A stretch of 43,195 nt of DNA from contig JASEGQ010000002.1 of assembly GCA_030017875.1 (NCBI GenBank), forward strand, positions 1 through 43,195, in the 5' to 3' direction. The DNA comes from Candidatus Aenigmatarchaeota archaeon. GTDB lineage: Archaea > Aenigmatarchaeota > Aenigmatarchaeia > CG10238-14 > SCSR01. The notes beneath the pieces are model-generated. The model had not been told where the DNA came from and searched no databases. It saw only the letters and a list, made by a program, of their open reading frames with translations. The translations under genes and the position numbers were made by a program. Below are positions 16,335 through 24,299 of this stretch, piece after piece; within the stretch, counting starts at the first letter, position 1, and each line of letters starts with the position of its first letter.

Positions 16335-17083
16335 TAACCCACCTTTCTGGCAAATGTCAAAAAACCTGTGTGCATCAATCCAACAGTTTTAGGTCTAGTG
16401 TGTTTCTCAACCTGCCACTCCCTTACTATATTTTCAACAGTTTTTATGTCAAAAAAGTTTTTCTTCTCCACTTCCTTTGTGACAGAGATGACTTGTTCTA
16501 TATATGGGGAATAAACTACCAAATAGCCCCCAGGCTTTAGAGCATTGTAAGCGTGCTTAACAACTTTTTCAGCATCTTTCATGTCTAAAGTAACCACGTC
16601 AACATTTTTTTCATCTATTCCTTTTGTTATATCTTTTTTCTTTAATTTAATGAATTTTGACAGTCCAGAAGCCCTAATATTTTCTTTTGCAACTTTTAAA
16701 AATCTTTTATCTTTTTCATATGTCACAACTCTTCCAGGCTTAATACTGTTTGCTAAAAAAATAGCGAGAAAACCTGAGCCAGTGCCAGCATCAACTACTA
16801 GACTACCAGGACCAATTCCAGTGTAAGATATGATAAGCCCTATATCTTTTGGAGTAATAACTTGTGGCAATCTTTTTACTCTTTTTTCTAATATGTCAGT
16901 AATATTCGGTTTGGCGATCGTGAATTTTTTATTTAAATGAGTTTTGATCTCATCTCCAAAATTTTTATTTAAAAGTTCGCCAAGGTTAAAAATACCGTCT
17001 TGCGTATGCATTTTTTCATTTCTTACGTTTGTTAGATAAGAATTCTCTCTTGAGATCAATAGAACAAGCTCCCCCTTCTTCAA
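16334..17083 (-). CDS. trmI: tRNA (adenine-N1)-methyltransferase TrmI
   Basis: TrmI methylates N1 of adenine 57/58 in the T-loop of tRNA using S-adenosylmethionine. The N-terminal beta-rich domain is followed by the Rossmann methyltransferase: VVDAGTGSGFLAIFLA (motif I, SAM binding), VVTYEKDKRFLKVAKEN (motif II, acidic), VDVVTLDMKDAEKVVKHAYNALKPGGYLVVYSPYIEQV (motifs IV-V). The C-terminal REWQVEKHTRPKTVGLMHTGFLTFARK is a hallmark of this family. Length 249 is normal. It overlaps the DUF131 gene by 4 nt and DUF371 by 1 nt, forming a tight three-gene operon. Confidence 0.92.
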   Translation of the reverse strand: MKKGELVLLISRENSYLTNVRNEKMHTQDGIFNLGELLNKNFGDEIKTHLNKKFTIAKPNITDILEKRVKRLPQVITPKDIGLIISYTGIGPGSLVVDAGTGSGFLAIFLANSIKPGRVVTYEKDKRFLKVAKENIRASGLSKFIKLKKKDITKGIDEKNVDVVTLDMKDAEKVVKHAYNALKPGGYLVVYSPYIEQVISVTKEVEKKNFFDIKTVENIVREWQVEKHTRPKTVGLMHTGFLTFARKVG

Positions 17084-17325
17084 AAAATCAACCTCTTACC
17101 AAGCAGCAAGAAAATTACAAGTAGAGCTATCGAGGCTATGAGTAAAACATAAAATATTTCTTTGCTTGTTGCTCCTCCAAGAACTGGAAAAGGCCCTATG
17201 AAAAAGATAAATCCACCTTCAGTTCTTGTTTTTCCTTTAAATGCAGTTAAAGCAATTCCAATTATGAGTAAAACAAATCCTATGAGAATTACTAAAATAC
17301 CGATCGGTATTAGTTGTTCTTCCAT
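17080..17325 (-). CDS. DUF131 (TIGR00304-type) small membrane protein
   Basis: 81 residues with two hydrophobic helices (IPIGILVILIGFVLLIIGIA and IFYVLLIASIALLVIFLLLG). They flank a short segment GGFIFFIGPFPVLGGATSKE that carries the family signature GG-x-x-x-IGPxPxx-G. This is a small archaeal membrane protein family of unknown role. It is the first gene of the DUF131-trmI-DUF371 operon, which is divergent from nop5 with a 39-nt spacer. Confidence 0.8.
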   Translation of the reverse strand: MEEQLIPIGILVILIGFVLLIIGIALTAFKGKTRTEGGFIFFIGPFPVLGGATSKEIFYVLLIASIALLVIFLLLGKRLIF

Positions 17326-17364
17326 GCTATCAGCTTATTTTAAGCTTAATACAAATAAAAAACT

Positions 17365-18435
17365 ATGCGGGCTTATATATTTACAACTTTCATAGGCTGC
17401 TTTGGAGTTGATGAAAAGAACAAAATAATTTCATTCAAACCTTTTCCTAAAGATCCAGAAAAAATTGCAGAAAAACTGAGGCTCTCTGAGTTTGAGGTAA
17501 TAGAAGAAGAGAAACAGATTCAAGACGAGCTCTGGAAAAAAGGTTATAAGGAGTTTGTCTTTTCTGTTAGGAAACATGGAGTAAAGGCAGAGCCAGGGAG
17601 TAAGGGAGAGCAGTTTATCAAAGAGAATTTAAGAAAATTAGCAATCGAAAAGAAGTTTGTAAAAGACCAGGTTGAGTTTAACCAACTATTAACAAAAGTT
17701 AACCTAGAGTTAACAAAGGTAAAAATTAAAAAGGCAATAGAAAGAGACAGTCTAGTTATTCAAGTCAACAGAGCAATAGAAGAAATAGACAAGTCAGTTA
17801 ACATTCTGGTCGAAAGGTTGCGTGAGTTCTATTCACTTCATTTTCCTGAGATGGACAAAATTATTAAAGACTATGAGAAGTATGCAAAAATAGTTGAAAA
17901 ATTTGGTGCAAGGCAAAAAATAGAAGATCCAGAGTTAAGGCAATTTGTAGAAAAGAGCATGGGTATTGATTTGACAGATGAAGACATAAAAGCAGTCCAG
18001 TCAATAGCTACGCAAATCCTTTCTTTGTATAAATTGAGAGAATATCTATCAAAATATCTAGAAAAAATCTTGAGAGAGGTTGCTCCTAATCTTACTGAGA
18101 TAGCAGGACCAATGCTTGCCGCAAAGTTAATTGCTAAAGCTGGAAGAATGGAAAAGTTGGCAAAAATGCCTTCTTCAACCCTTCAGATCATTGGCGCTGA
18201 AAAAGCTCTATTCAGATTTTTGCGCGGCAAAGGTAAAGGTCCAAGGTTTGGTTTGTTGTTTAGCCACCCGATGGTTCAAAATGCACCGGAGAAACTTAAA
18301 GGCCGAGTAGCCCGTGCAATTGCTGCCAAGTTAAGCATTGCTGCCAAAATAGATTATTACTCAAAGGAGTACAAAGGAGAAAGACTAAAGCAAGAGCTAC
18401 AAGAAAGAGTTAAAGAGATTTTAAAAGGCGAATGA
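17365..18435 (+). CDS. nop5: C/D box sRNP core protein Nop5 (Nop56/58)
   Basis: Nop5 bridges L7Ae-bound C/D box guide RNA and fibrillarin for 2'-O-methylation of rRNA. The N-terminal domain (fibrillarin contact) is followed by a long coiled coil (residues ~110-210) and the Nop domain signature GPMLAAKLIAKAGRMEKLAKMPSSTLQIIGAEKALFRFLRGKGKGPRFGLLFSHPMVQ (shown by key residues G-P-A-K-L-I, Q-x-x-G-A-E and L-F-x-H-P), which binds L7Ae-RNA. It lacks the Lys-rich tail of eukaryotic forms. In many archaea fibrillarin follows at once; here it is 2.7 kb away, beyond HMG-CoA reductase. L7Ae is also in this window (35.4 kb). Confidence 0.93.
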   Translation: MRAYIFTTFIGCFGVDEKNKIISFKPFPKDPEKIAEKLRLSEFEVIEEEKQIQDELWKKGYKEFVFSVRKHGVKAEPGSKGEQFIKENLRKLAIEKKFVKDQVEFNQLLTKVNLELTKVKIKKAIERDSLVIQVNRAIEEIDKSVNILVERLREFYSLHFPEMDKIIKDYEKYAKIVEKFGARQKIEDPELRQFVEKSMGIDLTDEDIKAVQSIATQILSLYKLREYLSKYLEKILREVAPNLTEIAGPMLAAKLIAKAGRMEKLAKMPSSTLQIIGAEKALFRFLRGKGKGPRFGLLFSHPMVQNAPEKLKGRVARAIAAKLSIAAKIDYYSKEYKGERLKQELQERVKEILKGE

Positions 18436-18436
18436 A

Positions 18437-18805
18437 ATGACAATTCTCGAACATTAGCACGTAATTAAAGATAAGATCTTGTTGCTCAAAAGAAGAAAAG
18501 GGTTGTGTAGGAAACGAATGCACCTGGAGGAAAATTGGGAAAAAATGAAACTCCTGAAAAAGGAGTGAAGTTTTTGAGGAGATTGGTCTTAAAGTGTCAG
18601 GTTTAAACTATCATGGAATTTCGAGTTTCTTTTTTTTGGGTAAAGATCTAAACCAAATTGGATCGTTCGTCTTTTTTAACAGACTCTTTTGAAGACGAGA
18701 TAAAAGAAACTATTGCGGTATTTAGGAAAAAAATTCCAGCGTTGGTTTTACTATGATAAGAATATAGAAGAACTCTTTGACTGTATGATAAGACTTGGAG
18801 GTTAA
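18437..18805 (+). pseudogene. Decayed Nudix hydrolase gene
   Basis: Directly after nop5, pieces of a MutT-like protein are seen in shifting frames: TILEH-x-HVIKDKILLLKRRKG, then NAPGGKLGKNETPEKGVK (start of the Nudix box G-x5-E), VSGLNYHGI, and VFFNRLF/TDSFEDEIKE. Several stops and indels interrupt it, and the REx2EE part of the box is lost. The breaks are scattered small changes, unlike the micro-introns. It fills most of the 440-nt gap between nop5 and HMG-CoA reductase; nothing else is seen there. Confidence 0.6.
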
Positions 18806-18874
18806 ACCTTATAAAAATTTTAATGGGGTGTCATTAACTTAGGTTTTTAATGTTTTTATATGTAAACTATTTCT

Positions 18875-20038
18875 ATGGAAAAGAAAACCTCAGCCTATTC
18901 GGGGTTTCATAAGCTTTTAATAAAGGAGCGATTAAAAGTACTCTCAGATTTTTGTGATTTGTCTTATGAGACAATTCAAATTTTTGAAGATTTGGCTACC
19001 CTGGCTCCTGAAAGATTGGTAGCTATTGGTGAAAACCCTATTTCTAATTATGAGTTGCCTTTACGTTTAGTGAACTATTTTCAAATTAATAAAAAATGGC
19101 TTTATGTTCCAATAGCAGTTGAAGAAGCTTCAGTAGTTGCCGGAGCTTGCTACGCGTCAAAAGTGTGTGGAGAAGTTAGTGCAAAAGTTGATAAATCTAA
19201 ATCTTATGTGGTGGGGCAAGTTCAACTAATTGAAGTTACAGATCCTGAGAAAGCAAAAAATACCATCTTGGAAAATAAACGATATCTGTTAGATAAAGCT
19301 AACGAAAAACACAATTTTTCCAGAGCTTATGATCTAGAGGTCAAAGAATTTAATCTCCCTTTAGGAAAAACATTGGTAGTAAATTTATTTATAGATCCTG
19401 GCGATGCTATGGGAACAGCAGTTGCAAGTGAAATGGGAGAGGTTATTGCTCCGGAATTAACAAAACTCACAGGATATCTTTACAATGCAAGAATAATTTC
19501 TAATTATTCCGGGAGACTAACATGGGCTGAAGTTAGAATTCCTCTTGATAGATTAGCAAGGGAAACTAAAACTGATGACAACAAAACAATGAGATGGAGT
19601 GGAGAAGAGGTAAGGGATAGAATTCTATGGTTGTATCAATGGGCAGAAGAAGATCCTGATAGAGCAGTTACTCATAACAAAGGAATAATGAATGGTGTTG
19701 ATGGTGTTGCTTTGGCAACAGGCAATGATTGGAGAGCTGTAGAGATAGCAAACGCAAGATATGCCCAAAGAACAGGTCAATATAAACCTCTAAGTAAGTG
19801 GTATAGCGAAGGAGATTTTCTTGTTGGAGAATTGGAAATGTTGATTCCATGTGGAATTGTTGGAGGGGAGATCAAAAGATTTCCCAAAGCAGAGAAAATA
19901 ATAAAAGAGGTTTTAAAAGTAAGAAGTGCAGATGAATTAGCAGAAATTATGGCTGGTATTGGTTTAGTGCAAAACTATGCAGCTCTAAGTATGCTAGCTA
20001 CGATAGGAATAAGTAAAGGACACAGACCCTTTAGATAA
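18875..20038 (+). CDS. mvaA: Hydroxymethylglutaryl-CoA reductase, class II-like
   Basis: This enzyme makes mevalonate for archaeal isoprenoid lipids. Class II signs: ENPISNYELPLRLVNYFQI near the start, VPIAVEEASVVAGACYASK (catalytic Glu region), DPGDAMGTAVASEMGE, HNKGIMNGVDGVALATGNDWRAVE (catalytic Lys region) and GLVQNYAALSMLATIGISKGHRPFR (catalytic His in GH). It ends six residues after GH, so the C-terminal flap helix bundle found in Pseudomonas-type enzymes (about 40 residues) is absent. Most archaea use class I; class II suggests ancient transfer from bacteria. A TATA-like stretch lies upstream. It separates nop5 from fibrillarin, beside a Nudix remnant. Confidence 0.88.
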   Translation: MEKKTSAYSGFHKLLIKERLKVLSDFCDLSYETIQIFEDLATLAPERLVAIGENPISNYELPLRLVNYFQINKKWLYVPIAVEEASVVAGACYASKVCGEVSAKVDKSKSYVVGQVQLIEVTDPEKAKNTILENKRYLLDKANEKHNFSRAYDLEVKEFNLPLGKTLVVNLFIDPGDAMGTAVASEMGEVIAPELTKLTGYLYNARIISNYSGRLTWAEVRIPLDRLARETKTDDNKTMRWSGEEVRDRILWLYQWAEEDPDRAVTHNKGIMNGVDGVALATGNDWRAVEIANARYAQRTGQYKPLSKWYSEGDFLVGELEMLIPCGIVGGEIKRFPKAEKIIKEVLKVRSADELAEIMAGIGLVQNYAALSMLATIGISKGHRPFR

Positions 20039-20051
20039 TTTTCGCAAAAAA

Positions 20052-20222
20052 TTACTTTAATTTAATTACTTTAAATAACTCTTTTTTACCAACTATTATT
20101 TCTTCTATGTTATTGGCTAGACGCTTGTTTAAAAGATAACTTACAGTAATTTTTGTTAATTTTGTTTCTCTTGCAATTTGAGAAGCATCGTTTCTTCCAA
20201 ATGATTTTTTGATCTGTAGCAT
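20052..20222 (-). CDS. Small helix-turn-helix protein, 56 residues
   Basis: ATG 20222 to TAA 20052 encodes MLQIKKSFGRNDASQIARE followed by TKLTKITVSYLLNKRLANN and a Lys-rich tail. NDASQIARETKLTKITVSYLL fits a helix-turn-helix. It is antisense to the flanking genes and lies convergent to HMG-CoA reductase. It may regulate one of its neighbours, or be a remnant of a longer regulator. The frame is intact and composition is typical of the window. Confidence 0.5.
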   Translation of the reverse strand: MLQIKKSFGRNDASQIARETKLTKITVSYLLNKRLANNIEEIIVGKKELFKVIKLK

Positions 20223-20301
20223 ACAATCGTATTAAGCTTTACTAAAAGTTTTAAGCTGAGATAGTTATATATAAACTGTATAAAATTTTTAGTGAGGTAA
20301 C

Positions 20302-20874
20302 ATGCCTTTAAGTATATTGGAAAGAATAGAAGGCTTCTTGTTCAGCCCTTCCAAGACTTTCGATGCCTCTAAAAAAGACACAATTGGTGATGCCTTTAAC
20401 TACTATGTTGTTATTCTAGTGATCACAGCGGTTCTTGCAATCGTGGCTGCAGTGCCGTTTTTGCTGCCGGCATGGATGGCTGCTTTACCAAAAGCGCCAC
20501 CCCTAGCAGCAATGGTGTGGTTAGTACCGGTAGCTATCCTTGTTGTTGCACTCGTTGGTGGCATAGTCTGCGCTTTCATTCTCGGGCTCTGGCTCCACCT
20601 CTGGGTATACCTTGTAGGCGGTAGAAAAGGTCTAGATCAAACGTTAAAAGCAGTAATGTATGGAGCAACACCGAACCTCCTTCTCTTAGGAGTGGCTCCA
20701 ATATGGGCAATTATAGTAGTAATAATCGGTGTGAAGCAACTTCATGCACTGCCTGCCGGGAGAGCAGCTCTCGCAGTGATTTTGGCGCTGATATGTGCAA
20801 CAATCATCGTAGCAATAACTAGTGGGTTATTTTTACTCCACTTTTTGATAGCTCGCTTTGGTCGGCCAATTTAA
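20302..20874 (+). CDS. Yip1-domain multi-spanning membrane protein
   Basis: 190 residues. The cytosolic start LERIEGFLFSPSKTFDASKKD is typical of archaeal and bacterial Yip1-family proteins (FSPSKTF). Five hydrophobic segments follow, and the loop LVGGRKGLDQTLKAVMYGATPNLLL matches the family centre (YG-x-TP). The role is unknown; eukaryotic Yip1 works in vesicle traffic. It is preceded by a TATA-like TATATAAAC and a GTGAGGTAAC ribosome-binding site. The 257 nt after it contain no convincing gene. Confidence 0.78.
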   Translation: MPLSILERIEGFLFSPSKTFDASKKDTIGDAFNYYVVILVITAVLAIVAAVPFLLPAWMAALPKAPPLAAMVWLVPVAILVVALVGGIVCAFILGLWLHLWVYLVGGRKGLDQTLKAVMYGATPNLLLLGVAPIWAIIVVIIGVKQLHALPAGRAALAVILALICATIIVAITSGLFLLHFLIARFGRPI

Positions 20875-21131
20875 AGATATTGAGCACCCGAGTAAGAGCT
20901 CAATCACTGTAATGCAAATTCAAATGCGATCTAGAGTTAAAACTGATAGGATGATAAGACATTGCTTCTACTTTGCACTTGCGGAAAGTTATGTATGGAA
21001 TAGAGATTCGAAACTAGCAGTTTTATCCTTAAAACCAAAAAAGCGAAAGGATACAAAAATATTAAAAGTTTAAGCTCTCCGAATAGGTTAAATCAGGAGT
21101 CAACGCTAACAATATATTCCAGGTGTTGAGA

Positions 21132-21803
21132 ATGACGAAAGCGAAGCATTATAAATTTGATGGAGTTTATAAGATGAACAGCAAATTTGCTACTATTAAT
21201 TTGATTCCAGGTTATAAGAGTGCAAATGAAAAATTGGTAACCATCGATAATGTTGAATACAGAATATGGGATCCATGGACATCTAAACCATGTGCAGCTT
21301 TTGAGAAGGGCTTGAAAAAATTCCCGTTAAAAAAGGGTTTTAAAATGCTGTATTTGGGATTTGCTTCTGGAAAGACTGGGAGTTTTTTCAGTGATATAAT
21401 AGGCAAAGAAGGTGTTATTTATGCTGTTGAGATAAGCGAACGTGTTTTGAGAGAAGCAATTCCCATGGCTGAACGCCGCGGCAACATAGTTTGCTTACTT
21501 AATGATGCAAGGAGGCCTGAGTTATATGAAAACATAATCTTGGAGAGGATCGATTGCTTGTACGTTGATGTTGCTTCGCCCGATCAAGTAGCTATAACGA
21601 TAGAAAATGCTCAGAAATTTCTTAAGCCAGGAGGTTTTGTGATGATAGCAATTAAAAGCCAATCTATAGATGCGACAAAAAAACCAAGGCAAGTTTACAA
21701 AGAATGCTTAGTAGAATTAGAAAAACATTTCGAGATTTTGGATAAAGTAGAACTAGACCCGTATGAAAAATTTCATTTATTCGTGGTTATGAAAAAGAAA
21801 TAA
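21132..21803 (+). CDS. flpA: Fibrillarin-like rRNA/tRNA 2'-O-methyltransferase
   Basis: Fibrillarin is the methyltransferase of the C/D box sRNP. The archaeal start YKFDGVYKM is followed by EYRIWDPWTSKPCAAFEKGL, then the SAM fold: MLYLGFASGKTGSFFSDIIG, GVIYAVEISERVLREAI, IVCLLNDARRPELY, IDCLYVDVASPDQVAI and the catalytic KSQSIDATKKP. GASSG in the SAM loop is changed to GFASGKT. Length 223 is normal. The start at 21132 (ATG) follows GGTG by a few nt. Partner nop5 lies upstream on the same strand but is separated by a probable insertion. Confidence 0.93.
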   Translation: MTKAKHYKFDGVYKMNSKFATINLIPGYKSANEKLVTIDNVEYRIWDPWTSKPCAAFEKGLKKFPLKKGFKMLYLGFASGKTGSFFSDIIGKEGVIYAVEISERVLREAIPMAERRGNIVCLLNDARRPELYENIILERIDCLYVDVASPDQVAITIENAQKFLKPGGFVMIAIKSQSIDATKKPRQVYKECLVELEKHFEILDKVELDPYEKFHLFVVMKKK

Positions 21804-21835
21804 AAAAAGAAATTCCATAAAAATGTTTAGCAGTT

Positions 21836-21958
21836 TTACAATGGCTTAATAAACCCGATAATTTTGTTTTTGGAAATGAGATTAATCTTTAGTTTCTTTA
21901 ACCCTCTATCGTTAATTAAACTCATTTCCATTCTTGCTATCTCTATAATTCTTCTCAC
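21836..21958 (-). CDS. Possible 40-residue ORF coupled to zinc-ribbon gene
   Basis: GTG at 21958 overlaps the TGA stop of the zinc-ribbon gene (GTGA), the classic layout of translational coupling. The product VRRIIEIARMEMSLINDRGL... is basic and mixed in character, ending IGFIKPL. No family is recognised. Short length makes chance possible. Confidence 0.3.
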   Translation of the reverse strand: MRRIIEIARMEMSLINDRGLKKLKINLISKNKIIGFIKPL

Positions 21959-22146
21959 CTTAGTGGAAAATGCTTATAGTATGTAGGATGAAATTCGAGT
22001 AGGTTTGTCTGATTTTTAAATCTAAAAACACTGTTTTCCAAAAAACTTCTCCCACAAACTTTACAAAATACTCTCTTCTCTCCAAAACCATCTATAAATT
22101 TCAATATCCTTCTTGAGTTGCAGAGCATACATCTCATTTTTCTCAC
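21955..22146 (-). CDS. Small zinc-ribbon protein
   Basis: 63 residues with two Cys pairs: CMLCNSRR near residue 6 and FCKVCGRSF near residue 28. The spacing fits one zinc ribbon. The rest is basic and aromatic (NLLEFHPTYYKHFPLR). Such proteins often bind RNA or act as small transcription partners. It starts near KMRCMLC; the exact Met (1 or 4) is unclear. Confidence 0.5.
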   Translation of the reverse strand: MRKMRCMLCNSRRILKFIDGFGEKRVFCKVCGRSFLENSVFRFKNQTNLLEFHPTYYKHFPLR

Positions 22147-22261
22147 AAAAGAAATAGCTTAAAATGCATACTAAGACTTTTCGGGGGTGCACTTCCGATC
22201 AAAATTAAAGGAAGATAAAATAGGCCGTATTTTTTAATTTAGAAGAAAATTTTGCTTCTTT

Positions 22262-22903
22262 TTAATCTTTTTCGATTTGCCTTTCTATTATTTTTTTCAA
22301 AGCCTCTTCGTCAAATAAAACGAGCTGCACAGGCTGAGAAGGCTTAACCTTTGCTCCGTACAAATGAAACTCTACTAAAGATAGTAGCGTGTCACAGTAA
22401 TGGAATATCAAAGCTTCAAAATTCCTAGGCGGAGTGGGCCCAGCTTCGCCGAAGTGGCTTGCAATTATGTGAATCACTTCTTCTGGAAAGCCTCGGTGAT
22501 AAAACTCTGCAACAGCAAGCATGGAATGGTCTAAAAGAATGCCAGTGTGTTCTAGTCCTTCCTTCTCTTTTTTGTACTCGAATATCTTCATCAGGTCATG
22601 CAGAATAGAAGCAGCAATCAAGTTATCCTTATTTATCTGGATTTTATAGTTTTTTTCTATAGTCTCTGCAGTTTTTAGACAGAGGTCGGCTAAAGCGATA
22701 GAGTGATTTAGCACATCTCTTTCTACAGTTGCCATGCCAGAAGGAGAACTGACTGAGAACAAAGATTTTGCCTCTTCGATCTTCATGCTTGGATATTTTT
22801 TGAAATCCTTGTGAGATAGCTTCGGTTCTCTAATAAATTCCACTACCTTTTTTCTCAATTCCCCGTCTTTAATTTTGTTTGCAAGCTCAATCAGTTGTTT
22901 CAT
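22262..22903 (-). CDS. HD-domain phosphohydrolase
   Basis: The HD metal ligands are in order: NHSIALADL (first His), AASILHDLMKIFEY (the HD pair), DHSMLAVAEFYHRGF, IIASHFGE and ALIFHYCDTLLS (last Asp). These residues bind one or two metals and cleave phosphate esters of nucleotides. The protein has 213 residues. GPTPPRNFEALI before the last helix is seen in archaeal stand-alone HD proteins. The substrate is unknown. It lies 78 nt downstream of the L12 gene on the same strand and may be read through from the ribosomal operon. Confidence 0.82.
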   Translation of the reverse strand: MKQLIELANKIKDGELRKKVVEFIREPKLSHKDFKKYPSMKIEEAKSLFSVSSPSGMATVERDVLNHSIALADLCLKTAETIEKNYKIQINKDNLIAASILHDLMKIFEYKKEKEGLEHTGILLDHSMLAVAEFYHRGFPEEVIHIIASHFGEAGPTPPRNFEALIFHYCDTLLSLVEFHLYGAKVKPSQPVQLVLFDEEALKKIIERQIEKD

Positions 22904-22981
22904 CTAAAACACTTTCTATTTCGTTTCACTGCTAAACAAGTTTAAGATAACTCATCAGCCAAAGAGAGCAGAGATTCGGTA

Positions 22982-23263
22982 TTAACTTCCAAACAGTAAA
23001 GTTAACTGACCCGCTGCTGCTTCTTCCGGCTTCTTTTCTTCTTCAACTTTTTTCTCTTCTTTCTTTTCTTCAACAGGAGCAGCAACTATTGTTGCCTGTT
23101 TTATTAGTTCTTCTATGTCCTGTCCTTCTAAACTTGCAACTAATGCCTTTAATCTTCCTTCCTCTGGAGTTATTCCTACTGCTTGAAGTACCTTTGTCAG
23201 ATTTTCAACTGTTATTGGTTGCTTAGCTTCATGTAATAACAAGCTAGCGTAGATTTCATGCAT
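22982..23263 (-). CDS. rpl12: Ribosomal protein P1/L12 (stalk)
   Basis: This stalk protein recruits translation GTPases. The N-terminal dimer domain (MHEIYASLLLHEAKQPITVENL...GITPEEGRLKALVASLEGQDIEELIKQA) is typical of archaeal P1. It is followed by an acidic hinge of Glu/Lys repeats (EEKKEEKKVEEEKKPEEAAA). The last residues QLTLLFGS differ from the usual GLGxLFG tail, but keep LFG. ATG 23263 comes right after a TAG that ends a relic copy of the L10 C-terminus; GGAGGTG in the relic is its ribosome-binding site. The true L10 gene is 1.8 kb upstream. Confidence 0.94.
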   Translation of the reverse strand: MHEIYASLLLHEAKQPITVENLTKVLQAVGITPEEGRLKALVASLEGQDIEELIKQATIVAAPVEEKKEEKKVEEEKKPEEAAAGQLTLLFGS

Positions 23264-23347
23264 CTATCTTACACCTCCAATTCTTTCTAAGCTTTTAGCA
23301 GTATTAAATGCTTTGGCCAATAAATACTTAATATTTTCTCTTATGAA
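23264..23347 (-). pseudogene. Relic copy of the rpl10 3' end abutting rpl12
   Basis: Between a TAA (23348-23350) and a TAG (23264-23266), the frame reads FIRENIKYLLAKAFNTAKSLERIGGVR. The real L10 ends TKENIKFLLVKAFNSAKALRNLVK. Hand alignment of the DNA (23291-23340 against 25121-25170) gives 38 of 50 matches. The relic ends exactly where L10 should join L12, so it is most likely the old L10 tail left behind when a cassette entered. Confidence 0.8.
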
Positions 23348-23383
23348 TTAACATGTTAAATAGACTAAAATTGTGGTAAAAAA

Positions 23384-24238
23384 TTATCCGAAAACTAAAT
23401 CCAGAAGTTTATTTTCTAATTCTCTTATTCTTCTTTCAATTTCCTCTTTAACTTTCCTAGCTTTCTCAATTTCCGCCTCTAAATTCTCTTTAGGAGCAGT
23501 GACTTCGAAATAATAATACTCCTCTAGGGGTTCGCTCATGTCTTCAGGGGTATAAGAATAGTAGTTAAGCTTTAAACCATGAATTTCAAGGATTTTTTTA
23601 ACTATTCTAGAGCCCCATCTATCGGAGCAACCCCCAAAAGGTAATAATATATGTACTTTAATTTTTTCTTCTTCCTTAAACCAATGATAACGAATATTAT
23701 ACTTACCTAATATCGCTTCTATCTCTTCATATTCCTCTATTCTTGTTGCGCATTCTTTCCAAAATTCCCTACATTCACTTAGCACTTTGTTGAGCTCTTC
23801 AGTTAGAGTTTTATCACCCGTTTTCTTCGCTAAATTTAACCATTCATAACGCTTTTTATAAAGTTCCGCAAAATCGTCCTCATAAACTTCCTGAGCGCGT
23901 AGAGACTTTTCGCCACAACTCTTCACTTCACTTAATTTGCTAATGTATTCTGACACACAAACTCTTGCCCCCTCTCTCTCAGCTTCTTCTATCTGAGGAA
24001 GGTAATTAAGGAGTCCGAACTTTTCTACAGCTTCACGAGTATTACGATTCCAAGAAATCGATCCGCTCCTCATTCTTTTTATGTTAGTTTCAATTCCTTT
24101 TTTTACATATTCAAGTAAAGTTTCTCTGTCTATTTCTCCTGATTCACACCAATAAGAGAATGAGTGATCTTTGCTCCAAATGAGGCCCAATCTACCATCG
24201 GCAATTTCTTCCAAATATTCCTTTAAAATCTTTTCCAC
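23384..24238 (-). CDS. Uncharacterised coiled-coil protein in rpl10-rpl12 island
   Basis: 284 residues, not recognised. It is highly charged (Glu/Lys) and predicted helical, with a C-terminal coiled coil (LEAEIEKARKVKEEIERRI..). A central region has paired Cys/Trp residues (SYWCESGEIDRET, RVCVSEY, VKSCGEKS) and near residue 205 HILLPFGGCSDRWGSRIVKKILE, which could form a small alpha-beta domain. It is transcribed divergently from the TrmB-like gene with a 61-nt spacer containing a palindrome, so TrmB may regulate it. It lies within the segment bounded by the duplicated L10 end. Confidence 0.5.
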   Translation of the reverse strand: MEKILKEYLEEIADGRLGLIWSKDHSFSYWCESGEIDRETLLEYVKKGIETNIKRMRSGSISWNRNTREAVEKFGLLNYLPQIEEAEREGARVCVSEYISKLSEVKSCGEKSLRAQEVYEDDFAELYKKRYEWLNLAKKTGDKTLTEELNKVLSECREFWKECATRIEEYEEIEAILGKYNIRYHWFKEEEKIKVHILLPFGGCSDRWGSRIVKKILEIHGLKLNYYSYTPEDMSEPLEEYYYFEVTAPKENLEAEIEKARKVKEEIERRIRELENKLLDLVFG

Positions 24239-24280
24239 GATTTTTGAAAATGTTTCTCTAAGTTAAATTATTTAGCTCAC

Positions 24281-24291
24281 CACTTGTAGTG
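24281..24291. promoter_or_regulatory. Candidate operator palindrome CACTTGTAGTG
   Basis: CACT-TGT-AGTG is a 4-bp inverted repeat with a 3-nt centre, placed 8 nt before the TrmB-like ATG and in the short divergent spacer. TrmB regulators bind palindromes near promoters and often control themselves. Short, so it may be chance. Confidence 0.35.
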
Positions 24292-24299
24292 TATTAGAT

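Noticed and set aside
20858-21073. 71-residue frame downstream of the Yip1 gene
   Set aside because: It overlaps the Yip1 stop, lacks any motif and has no ribosome-binding site.
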